Shown: piece by piece, positions 1 through 6,585 of the stretch
Layout of the letters: each line of letters starts with the position of its first letter
Position numbering within the stretch: position 1 is the stretch's first letter
Assembly: GCA_947057405.1 (NCBI GenBank)
Contig: CAMSEJ010000036.1
Coordinates: forward strand, 1-11,866
DNA from: an uncultured Roseburia sp.
Lineage (GTDB): Bacteria; Bacillota; Clostridia; Lachnospirales; Lachnospiraceae
Direction: 5' to 3'
Length of the DNA stretch: 11,866 nt
The notes under the pieces: model-generated
The model's input: the letters and a program-made list of their open reading frames with translations, nothing else
Database searches by the model: none
Told to the model about the DNA's origin: nothing
Position numbers and translations under genes: made by a program

Positions 1-2046
1 AAGCCCTGCACGGTTCGGCTTGCCAAATCCGATGCGCACGCTGTCTGTAACCGACGGCAGCTTATTCAAAACCTTTATAATCTGGCCGAACGCACCGGTA
101 TCCACACCTACTTTGTCTAAAAGCTCCAGCAGCTCCGTGCTGTCAAACATCTTGCGCAGTTCTCCTAATGTAACACCGTCCTGCAGCATTTTGCTGAAGC
201 TTTTGCCTGTAGTTTTCTCGACAATCGGATCGATAATTCCCATCAGCTTGTTATTGCTGAATTTCTCCGGAAGATCCAGATACAGCCCTAAGTTTACATT
301 GCTGGTTGCGCCGGCATAAATGGTATAGAAATCAAATTTGTCGGCCGGGTTTGTCGTAATAAAGTTCTTCGGCAGCGTCTGATCCGCATAGATATTCGTC
401 GATTTTACGCTTACCTTTACATTTGCCTTTTTCACGGTAACCGCTGCTTCGGCTCCGTCAGACGGACGGTATTCGGCATTTCCCTTATAGGAAATCTGTA
501 CCTGATGCTTCCCTGCGCCCATTGCCGCATAAGGAATACCAAGATATGTGCCGCCTTCGATCGGCATCCAGCGTTTCGTGCTGTCGTTTAAGCTGCCTGC
601 AATATTGTCAATGCTTCCGCCGATTCCCTCAAGCCCCGGGATTTTGTCCAGCAATCCGCCTAACTTGCCGGCATCAAAGCTGCTGTCCAAAACGTCGATC
701 TGCGCTTTGTAGAGGATTTCAAAATCATCCATGCTAAGCGTCTCTTTTGCCGGCAGTTCGGAATTTTCCCAGTCGATTACATTGTCAAAAATCGCCTGTT
801 TCATAACGGCCATATCCATATTGTAAGTAAAGGAAGCGCCTTCCTTTACTGCTACTGCGCTTGCAATCCGGTTGTCGCTTACCGTTACTTCTACCGTAAC
901 GGAATTGCCGCGGTATGCTACCGTATCGCTGCAGGAAATACGGATTTTCCATTTCCCGTCTTTAAATTTTACAAGACCGGTCAAATCCTTCTCATCCAGC
1001 GGCTTGTAGCTGTTTGTAACGCCTGTTAAATCTGTGTTGTACTCTACCCGGATGTCTTCATAAGCCACTTCCTGGCTGACCGAAGCCACTACCGTATCAT
1101 AAATCGCACGGGCGGTAGCCGCATAATCGTAGCCCTGATCCGCCGTAAATACAATGCCTGTCTCATACGGAGCTTCGTTTAAAATAAACTGTACCTGCTC
1201 CCGATCCTTTACCTCTACGTCCGCTTCAATTACCGTCGGCGCATATACCTGGCTGCCCGGCCATGAAATACGGATCTTCTGTACGCCTGCCGGAATGCCC
1301 GGGTAATCAAGGCCGGATACTTTACCGCCCTGAATCGGCGCCCAGTTTTTGCCTAACCCTCCTACGCTGCCGGATTTTGCCGTCGCATAGTACTCGATGG
1401 TCACATTATCAGCGGTAATTACTTCCGACTCCGCTACAACGGCGCTGAAAATCACATCTTCCATAGCGTCGTAATCTACGCTCAAATCTTCCCTGATCGG
1501 TAATTTCGCGCTGCCAATCGGATCGTTTTTCACATAAGGCGCTTCTTCGCGGTCCGTAACGGTCACTGTCGTTTCGGCAGAAAATCCGGCATGTGTGCTG
1601 TCGCCGTTCCATACGAAACGGATTTTCTGATTTTCTCCGGCAGACATGCCCGGGTACTCCAGACCAGATATTTTACCGCCCTGGATCGGCGCCCAGTTTT
1701 TACCTAACCCGCCTACGCTGCCCGATTTGGCGGTAGCATAATATTCAACCGCTACATCTGCAAGCGTCAATCCCGGTGTCGTCTCCGCAACAACCGCTTC
1801 AAACACCTTTGCCTCAAGCTGCGCATAATCAATCGTACTGTCCTCTGTGTAAGGCAGGCTCACCGAAACACCCTCGTTGAGCACAATAGAGGAATCCAGC
1901 CTGTCTTTCTTTTCTAGGGTAACTTCCTGAGCTGTGCCGGCAAGACGGATCTGATAATTTCCGTTTCCGTTATCCACAAGCGCCGGGTGTTCATAATTTG
2001 TTTTAATCACTTTCCCGGTTTCGGTCTGGAAACCAGTAATAGCCCC
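1..2046 (-). CDS. Repeat-containing surface protein, main part after the frame break (3' end outside window)
   Basis: This reading frame is open from the G run near 2046 to base 1, about 682 codons, and continues beyond the window. It has no convincing start or ribosome binding site of its own (the first possible start is GTG at 2010), so it is best read as the continuation of the gene that starts at 2467. It contains repeated modules. Each has a helical-looking stretch (for example DYAQLEAKVFEAVVAE), then an (V/I)EYYATAKSGS-type segment, a NWAPIQGG segment, a YPG turn and a strand-rich tail such as QKIRISW. Module anchors (the EYY position) lie near 1746, 1395, 1044 and 714. After about base 440 a different region follows, rich in Leu, Lys and Asp. 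The modules resemble Ig-like or adhesin-type beta modules of Firmicutes surface proteins, but I cannot name a family. No sortase motif or S-layer domain is visible because the C-terminus is missing. The role in adhesion or the cell envelope is inferred. Confidence 0.8.
1294..1395 (-). repeat. Conserved core of repeat module 3 in the surface protein
   Basis: This is the second copy of the 34-codon core, from EYYATAKSGS to the DYPGI turn. It is 31/34 identical in protein to the copy at 1645-1746. A more diverged module follows exactly 117 codons later (anchor near 1044, VEYNTDLTG), and another 110 codons after that (anchor near 714, ILYKAQIDV). Confidence 0.85.
1645..1746 (-). repeat. Conserved core of repeat module 2 in the surface protein
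   Basis: This 34-codon segment (EYYATAKSGSVGG to EYPGM) is the partner of the copy at 1294-1395. By eye the two differ at 15 of 102 bases. Twelve differences are synonymous and three change a residue (Ile/Val, Glu/Asp, Met/Ile). The copies are 351 bases (117 codons) apart. Confidence 0.85.
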
Positions 2047-2467
2047 CCCAGCTTTTATTGCCCCAGGTACCTATTTTCGTTTTCCCTTCACAGTAATACT
2101 CCCACTCCAGTCCCAGCAATTCTTCCTCTGAAAACTGATCGCTGTTGCTAATCAGCGCCTGTGCCAGAATCAGCTTTACGGCATTCTCGTCACTGCCTGC
2201 CGGAATCACCGCCGCGCCGCTTTGCAGCACGGGCGCAGCCGCTTCTGCCTGCCGGGAAATCTCCGCGTCTTCTGCCGCTAAAACCGGCTCCGCCGCGTCC
2301 GTTAATGCCGTTTCCTGGCGTTCACCTTCCGCAGATACATCCTGGCTCTCCTGCCAGGTATCCTCCCCTCCCGGCATCAGTCCCGCTGCAGACACGTTCA
2401 TTGGCTGCATGAGCATTGCCGCTGTCAGCATCATGCAAAGCAGCCGTGCGTTCTTTTTGTTTTTCAT
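2003..2467 (-). CDS. N-terminal part of the surface protein: signal peptide and first module, cut off by a frameshift
   Basis: As read, this is a 154-residue protein starting at ATG 2467. AGGAGG at 2474-2479 sits six bases upstream, which favours this ATG over the GTG at 2470. The N-terminus is a clear signal peptide: basic KNKK, then a hydrophobic stretch ending NVSAAG with a likely cut after SA. An acidic, Ala/Glu-rich linker follows, then the start of the first repeat module (segment EYYCEGKTKIGTWGNKSW). After that Trp (codon 140) the frame runs through seven G and ends in 14 unrelated residues and a TAA at 2003-2005. Removing one G gives SWGAITGF, which lines up without a gap with NWAPIQGG in the later modules. 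The stop is therefore almost certainly caused by a one-base length change, and the intact product would be a secreted protein of more than 820 residues. Sequencing error, phase variation and true gene decay cannot be told apart here. Confidence 0.75.
   Translation of the reverse strand: MKNKKNARLLCMMLTAAMLMQPMNVSAAGLMPGGEDTWQESQDVSAEGERQETALTDAAEPVLAAEDAEISRQAEAAAPVLQSGAAVIPAGSDENAVKLILAQALISNSDQFSEEELLGLEWEYYCEGKTKIGTWGNKSWGGYYWFPDRNRESD
2043..2049 (-). other. Seven-G homopolymer at the frame break of the surface gene
   Basis: The coding strand reads AGCTGGGGGGGCTATT. With seven G the gene stops 14 codons later. With six (or nine) G it stays open to the edge of the window. Matching of flanking residues to the downstream repeat modules supports the six-G phase. 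Confidence 0.8.
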
Positions 2468-2493
2468 CACTTTCCTCCTATTAGATTATTTTT

Positions 2494-2514
2494 GTATCCC
2501 ATATTTGGGTATAC
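2494..2514. promoter_or_regulatory. Imperfect inverted repeat at the predicted transcription start of the surface gene
   Basis: On the plus strand the arms are GTATCCCA and TGGGTATAC around TATT, symmetrical except for one extra base in one arm. It lies just downstream of the -10 box, where an operator or a 5'-leader hairpin could act. No known regulator motif is recognised. Confidence 0.4.
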
Positions 2515-2520
2515 AGTAAA

Positions 2521-2549
2521 ATTATACCACATGCACACCAATGATTCAA
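2521..2549 (-). promoter_or_regulatory. Sigma-A-type promoter of the surface protein gene
   Basis: The minus strand shows -35 TTGAAT (2544-2549), a 17-base spacer and a perfect -10 TATAAT (2521-2526) preceded by an extended TGG element. The predicted start of transcription is near 2514, giving a leader of about 47 bases. Confidence 0.8.
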
Positions 2550-2611
2550 TCTCTTTTCAGCAATTTGCCCTATCATAGTAATGGTTCTCAGCCAATACAG
2601 CAAAATAGCAG

Positions 2612-2647
2612 AAAAGCCGGGACAACCGCAAATGCGGCGCCCCGGCC
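2612..2647 (-). terminator. Rho-independent terminator after the hydrogenase gene
   Basis: The minus strand carries GCCGGG...CCCGGC outer arms (2616-2621 and 2641-2646) around an inner CCGCA/TGCGG stem (2626-2637), followed by TTTT (2612-2615) and a further T-rich stretch. It begins 17 bases after the stop at 2664. Confidence 0.75.
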
Positions 2648-2663
2648 CTTCCTCTTGTACTAT

Positions 2664-4121
2664 TTACGAATGCTCCACCCGGTGCATTGAAAATGAATCC
2701 ATCGCATACTGATCCAGATTCCCGACAATGGTACGCGCATCCGCATTCCCAATCAATGCATCGCGATCCTTCTTTGCCGAAACCTGATCCCGATAAGCGC
2801 TCGGCCCGCCGACGCATCCGCCGACACATGCCATTCCTTCAATGAAGTCCTCCGGCAGCTTGCCCGCCTTAAGCAGCAGCAGCGCCTTCTTGCATTCCGC
2901 CGATCCGTTTGCCTTGCAAACCTTCGGATCGCATTCATAATCTTTCTCTTTCATATATTCCAAAACAGCCGCCGTCACGCCGCCCGAATTGCCGAAGCGT
3001 TTTCCAAACGTAGAGGATTCCTGATAATCGTTATCAGACGGCTGCAGCTCTACGCCTTTTGCCTTCATAATTGCACGCACCTCACTGTAAGTCAGCACAA
3101 AATCCACGTTTCCTTCGATCTTATGCTCCTTCGCCTCCGACTTCTTGGCGATGCACGGCCCGATAAATACGGTTATAGCATCCGGTTCCTTGGCCTTAAT
3201 CATACGGGAAACCGCACACATCGGCGAAACCGCCGTTGAAATCAGCTCCTCAAGCGCCGGATAATGCTTCCGGATCATATTCACAAATCCCGGACAGCAG
3301 GAGGTCGTCTTCTTCCTGCCCTCCTTGTATGCCTCATACCACTCGTCACCCTCTGCCTGCGTCGTCATATCGCCGCCGAGCCCGGCTTCCACAAGATCCC
3401 GGAACCCGATCAGCTTCGCCGCATTGCGCCAGCTCTGCATCGTAATGTCCGTCCCGAACTGTCCCTCTGTTGCCGGAGCCAAAATCGCATATACCGGCTT
3501 GCCCGACTTAAGCGCCTCAATCACATCCACGATAAACGTCTTTGACCCGATTGCGCCGAACGGGCACTTATGTATGCAAAGGCCGCAGCGAATGCACTTC
3601 TTCTCGTCGATTACGGAGATCCCATGCTCGTCATTGGTAATGGCATTGACCGGGCAGCTGTATTTGCAGGGACGCTTCAAATCCGCAATCGCATGATACG
3701 GGCAGGCTTTTGCGCATTTGCCGCATTCCTTACACTTCGACGGATCGATATGGGAGCGATGGTTCCCAATGGAGATCGCATCAAAATGACATGCATTGAT
3801 ACATGCCTTGCCAATACAATTCTGGCAGTTGTCCGTTACAACATAACGGGAAATCGGGCAGTCCTCACAGGCAGAATGGATCACCTGCAGAATATTGCCG
3901 TCGTCTACCGGTCCCGGCGCTTTGCCTTCTGCAAGGCGAATCCTCTGGCGGATAATTTCCCTTTCCTTATAAATACAGCAGCGGAACTGCGGGTTGGGCC
4001 CGGGAATCAGCTTGTTGGGGATATGATCCCGCTTTTCTTCCAGATTACCCTCCAGAGCAGCTTTTGCCACTTCATACAAAACCTCATGCTTAATTTTGAT
4101 TACATTCTCATCAGCATACAT
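2664..4121 (-). CDS. Monomeric [FeFe] hydrogenase, group B type
   Basis: This 485-residue cytoplasmic enzyme is expected to catalyse reversible H2 formation, probably with reduced ferredoxin. The start is ATG 4121, with AAGGAGAG a few bases upstream. The N-terminal half carries iron-sulfur motifs: C99xxC102x4C107xxxC111, C130xxC133xxC136xxxC140P, a partial C152xxxC156P, and C176xxC179xxC182xxxC186P. The catalytic domain has the three H-cluster signatures: TSCCP (C275, C276), GPCIAKKSE (C323) and MACVGGCVGGP (C432, C436). By analogy with characterised [FeFe] hydrogenases, C276, C323, C432 and C436 should hold the H-cluster and C275 should relay protons. TSCCPGF and GPCxAKK, rather than the group A forms TSCCPxW and MPCxxK, point to group B, as does the Cys-rich stretch at 397-410. 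No maturation genes (HydE, HydF, HydG) are in the window. The gene looks monocistronic, with its own promoter, Rex-like operator and terminator. Direction of catalysis and electron partner are inferred. Confidence 0.95.
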   Translation of the reverse strand: MYADENVIKIKHEVLYEVAKAALEGNLEEKRDHIPNKLIPGPNPQFRCCIYKEREIIRQRIRLAEGKAPGPVDDGNILQVIHSACEDCPISRYVVTDNCQNCIGKACINACHFDAISIGNHRSHIDPSKCKECGKCAKACPYHAIADLKRPCKYSCPVNAITNDEHGISVIDEKKCIRCGLCIHKCPFGAIGSKTFIVDVIEALKSGKPVYAILAPATEGQFGTDITMQSWRNAAKLIGFRDLVEAGLGGDMTTQAEGDEWYEAYKEGRKKTTSCCPGFVNMIRKHYPALEELISTAVSPMCAVSRMIKAKEPDAITVFIGPCIAKKSEAKEHKIEGNVDFVLTYSEVRAIMKAKGVELQPSDNDYQESSTFGKRFGNSGGVTAAVLEYMKEKDYECDPKVCKANGSAECKKALLLLKAGKLPEDFIEGMACVGGCVGGPSAYRDQVSAKKDRDALIGNADARTIVGNLDQYAMDSFSMHRVEHS

Positions 4122-4153
4122 ACCGTTCTCTCCTTTTTCTATATGGTGATTCT

Positions 4154-4182
4154 ATTTTATAACATTGTGAAACGATTCTCAA
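4154..4182 (-). promoter_or_regulatory. Promoter of the hydrogenase gene
   Basis: The minus strand shows -35 TTGAGA (4177-4182), a 17-base spacer and -10 TAAAAT (4154-4159). An overlapping TATAAA at 4156-4161 is an alternative -10. The leader before ATG 4121 is about 25 bases long. Confidence 0.7.
4165..4182. promoter_or_regulatory. Probable Rex operator over the hydrogenase promoter
   Basis: The plus strand reads TTGTGAAACGATTCTCAA. This matches the Rex-family consensus TTGTGAANNNNTTCACAA at 13 of 14 defined positions with exact spacing. It covers the -35 hexamer and most of the spacer, the usual position for repression. Rex is the NADH/NAD+-sensing repressor of fermentation and hydrogenase genes in Firmicutes. 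Binding here is inferred from the match. Confidence 0.65.
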
Positions 4183-4224
4183 TACCATACGACAGGATTC
4201 TGCATTTTTTTTATGGAAACCCGC

Positions 4225-4743
4225 TTAAAACACATACCGGTACTTTAAATACCCCTTATACTCCCCTTCGCACGAAAACCCGCACGCCTCCGCCGCCCTG
4301 CGCGAAGCGGTATTTTCCTCCCGGATATAGAGCTCCGCCCCCATACAAAACTCGCATTCAAACAGCCAGTCCAAAAACTCTGTCAGAGCCTCCTTAAGAT
4401 ACCCGCGCCCGCGCCGTTCCTGTGCGATAGCATACGAAACCTCCACAAACCCGTCCCTATCCGGCAGCCCCTTGCTCCCGATCAGGCCGATCCCGCGCGC
4501 TCCCTCATGTTCTGCAATCAGCCAGTACGTAAACCAGTCGTGCACCTCCCCCGGCGCTTCCTTCATACAAAACGCCTTATAGCGCGCCGCTTCCAAAACG
4601 GTTTCCGAAAGCACGGATTCCATAACCAAATCCCCGCTTCCCTCCGCAAGCCGCCCTAACTCCTCCAAAGAAAGAGAGGCCAAAACAAGCCTCTCACTTT
4701 TTCTTACTTTTCTTAAATTTGCTGATGTCGTATTTTTTTTCAT
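4225..4743 (-). CDS. GNAT-family N-acetyltransferase
   Basis: This 172-residue protein shows a complete GNAT fold. It has an N-terminal SERLVLASL strand (residues 16-24), a central beta region (FVEVSYAIAQE, 99-109), the acetyl-CoA pyrophosphate-binding loop RRGRGY (110-115) followed by the helix LKEALTEFLDWLF, and the late motif NTASRRAAEACGF (144-156). It resembles the RimJ/RimL-like branch that starts with an ERLxLR strand. The substrate (ribosomal protein, antibiotic or small amine) cannot be read from the sequence. The start is uncertain. ATG 4743 lies inside the upstream symporter gene (50-base overlap) and has no good ribosome binding site. TTG 4752 is in frame upstream. TTG 4683 follows GAGAGG, but starting there would remove part of the first strand. 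The overlap suggests co-transcription and translational coupling with the symporter gene. Confidence 0.88.
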   Translation of the reverse strand: MKKNTTSANLRKVRKSERLVLASLSLEELGRLAEGSGDLVMESVLSETVLEAARYKAFCMKEAPGEVHDWFTYWLIAEHEGARGIGLIGSKGLPDRDGFVEVSYAIAQERRGRGYLKEALTEFLDWLFECEFCMGAELYIREENTASRRAAEACGFSCEGEYKGYLKYRYVF

Positions 4744-6478
4744 AAACTTCAAACTGCCGGTTGTAGCCCGCGTTTTTCACTCCCTTTACATTGCGAAGGT
4801 ACGCGTGCGTCCCGAAATCCTCCGCTTCCAGTTCAATCATAGCCACCGCGATATTCGAGCAGTGGGCGGCGACGCGCTCAAAATTATTCAGCAGATCGTT
4901 AAACGCAAAACTCTGTTTTAGCTTGCATTTGCCGGTGCGCAGCCTTGTAATATGCTTGCCCTTAAGTTCGTCGCACAGAATACTGATCACATTGCGCAAA
5001 GGCTCCACTTTTACCGCGGACTCCAGATCGTCCTCATAAAAAGCGTCCACCGTCAGATCCAGGATTTCCTGCACCGCGCTCTGTAATACATCCAGCTCGT
5101 ACCGCGCCCGTTCGGAAAATTCCATATCCTTTTCGTATAATTCCTTCGCCACCCTTGCAATATTCTCCGCATGGTCGCCAAGGCGTTCAAAATCGCTTAA
5201 CGTATGTAAAAACTTCGACACCTGCTTCGTCTGGTTTACATTCATCGCTGTTCCGGTAAGCTGCATCAGATATGTGCCCAGACGGTCCTCGTATTTGTCA
5301 ATCAGGTTTTCTTTTTCCAGAATCTCCTGAAATTTGTCCTGGGAATAATGCTCCATCAAAAGAAACGCGCGCTCAATGTTTTTCCTTGCATTCTTTGCCA
5401 TTCCGTTCATTGCCTTATGGCTCTGGTTGATGGCAATCGCCGGATATGCCAGAAACCGTTCTTCCAGCAGTTCAAAATCCGCAAGTTCCTCACTGTCTTC
5501 CCCTGCATCCTTCACCAGCCAGAATACCAGACGCTCAATCCATTTAATCCAGGGCAGCAGCACCAGCGTCGTCGCCATCCGAAATACCGTATTGATCGTG
5601 GCAATCGCCACAGGCCCCACCGTCATTTCCATAAAATCAAAACGCACCACCGCATGTACGGTATAAAAAACAACCGACCAGACTACCATGCCGAACAAAT
5701 CGTTTAACAGGTACACAAGCGCCGTCCGTTTCCCGTTCTTATTCGTCCCAATCGAAGAAAGCAGCACCGGGCAGGAAGCCCCGACGCCAATCCCCATCGT
5801 AATCGGCAGCGCCGTTGCAAAATTAATCGTCCCCGTAACCGAAAGCGCCTGTAAAATCCCCACGGAAGCAGACGCGCTCTGTAAAACCGCCGTAAACAAA
5901 ATCCCGGCCAAAATCCCGGCCAGAGGGTTTGAAAACATCGTCAGCGCGTTTACAAACCGCTCGCTCTCCCGAAGCGGCGCCACCGCCCCGCTCATATTCT
6001 GCATCCCCACCATCAGGATGGAAAAGCCCAGCATGATATCGCCCACTTCATGATAGACCTGCTTTTTTACAAACATTTTAAAAATAATACCTATGATTGC
6101 CACAATCGCGGATATCGTAACCGTAGACAAAAGCTGCGCAATCCCGCCCGAGCCTTCCACATAAGAAAGGCACAGAATCCATCCGGTGATACTCGTCCCG
6201 ATGTTCGCCCCCATTATAATGCCAATCGCCTGGGAAACCTTCATCATACCGGAGTTTACAAACCCTACGACCATTACCGTAGTTGCGGAAGAAGACTGGA
6301 TAATGGCCGTAACGCCCGCTCCGAGCAATACGCCCTTCACCGGGGTATTGGTCAGCCGGTAAAGAATCAGTTCCAGTTTATTGCCTGCAACCCGCTTCAA
6401 TCCGTCCCCCATCAGGGACATTCCAAACAAAAACAGCGCGATACCGCTTAAAAGCGATAATATCATAGTTATTCCCAT
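4694..6478 (-). CDS. Na+/phosphate symporter family protein with C-terminal PhoU-like domain
   Basis: This 594-residue membrane protein has two inverted-repeat transport halves, each marked by its signature: QSSSATT at residues 61-67 and QSASAS at 200-205. Hydrophobic segments continue to about residue 323. A cytoplasmic PhoU-like helical domain follows (about 345-560), with one intact ExxxDxxxN metal-binding motif, DFERLGDHAENI (E431, D435, N439). The second copy reads NNFERVAAHCSNI (E534, A538, N542), so its Asp is replaced by Ala. The C-terminus is a Lys-rich tail. This architecture is typical of bacterial Na/Pi cotransporter proteins related to NptA and YjbB, which move phosphate or control its level. 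The direction of transport is not clear from sequence. ATG 6478 is preceded by GAGGATAAGG; the ATG at 6466 is a weaker alternative. The gene heads a unit with the overlapping acetyltransferase gene. No pst or phosphate regulator genes are nearby. Confidence 0.93.
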   Translation of the reverse strand: MGITMILSLLSGIALFLFGMSLMGDGLKRVAGNKLELILYRLTNTPVKGVLLGAGVTAIIQSSSATTVMVVGFVNSGMMKVSQAIGIIMGANIGTSITGWILCLSYVEGSGGIAQLLSTVTISAIVAIIGIIFKMFVKKQVYHEVGDIMLGFSILMVGMQNMSGAVAPLRESERFVNALTMFSNPLAGILAGILFTAVLQSASASVGILQALSVTGTINFATALPITMGIGVGASCPVLLSSIGTNKNGKRTALVYLLNDLFGMVVWSVVFYTVHAVVRFDFMEMTVGPVAIATINTVFRMATTLVLLPWIKWIERLVFWLVKDAGEDSEELADFELLEERFLAYPAIAINQSHKAMNGMAKNARKNIERAFLLMEHYSQDKFQEILEKENLIDKYEDRLGTYLMQLTGTAMNVNQTKQVSKFLHTLSDFERLGDHAENIARVAKELYEKDMEFSERARYELDVLQSAVQEILDLTVDAFYEDDLESAVKVEPLRNVISILCDELKGKHITRLRTGKCKLKQSFAFNDLLNNFERVAAHCSNIAVAMIELEAEDFGTHAYLRNVKGVKNAGYNRQFEVYEKKYDISKFKKSKKK

Positions 6479-6551
6479 AGCCTTATCCTCATCATCTGTA
6501 TTGCGTCATGATCGGTATTCAGATCCGAGTTGTCATTTTTATCCACGGGAC

Positions 6552-6581
6552 ATTATACATCAAATGCCGGGGCAATTACAA
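6552..6581 (-). promoter_or_regulatory. Promoter of the Na/Pi symporter gene
   Basis: The minus strand shows -35 TTGTAA (6576-6581), an 18-base spacer and a perfect -10 TATAAT (6552-6557). The predicted leader is about 65 bases. No clear terminator separates it from the lipoprotein gene upstream, so some read-through is possible. Confidence 0.6.
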
Positions 6582-6585
6582 GCTT

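Noticed and set aside
2043..2049. Programmed -1 ribosomal frameshifting at the G run
   Set aside because: Restoring the downstream frame needs +1 or -2, not -1, and no downstream stem-loop or pseudoknot is obvious. A change of run length is simpler.
2145..2519. A plus-strand Ala/Ser-rich open frame opposite the surface protein start
   Set aside because: It is the complement of the Ala/Glu-rich linker and signal peptide and runs across the surface gene's promoter leader.
4205..4212. A run of eight T between the acetyltransferase and hydrogenase genes, considered as a terminator
   Set aside because: The T run is on the plus strand while the genes are on the minus strand, and no stable hairpin lies next to it.
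3570..4397. A 275-codon open frame on the plus strand opposite the hydrogenase and acetyltransferase genes
   Set aside because: It is antisense to two well-supported genes, has no ribosome binding site, shows no recognisable domain, and ends in a low-complexity Pro/Thr-rich stretch.
6479..6585. A riboswitch or phosphate-responsive element in the symporter leader
   Set aside because: The region is only about 107 bases, shows a promoter but no conserved aptamer-like stems, and has no clear Pho box.
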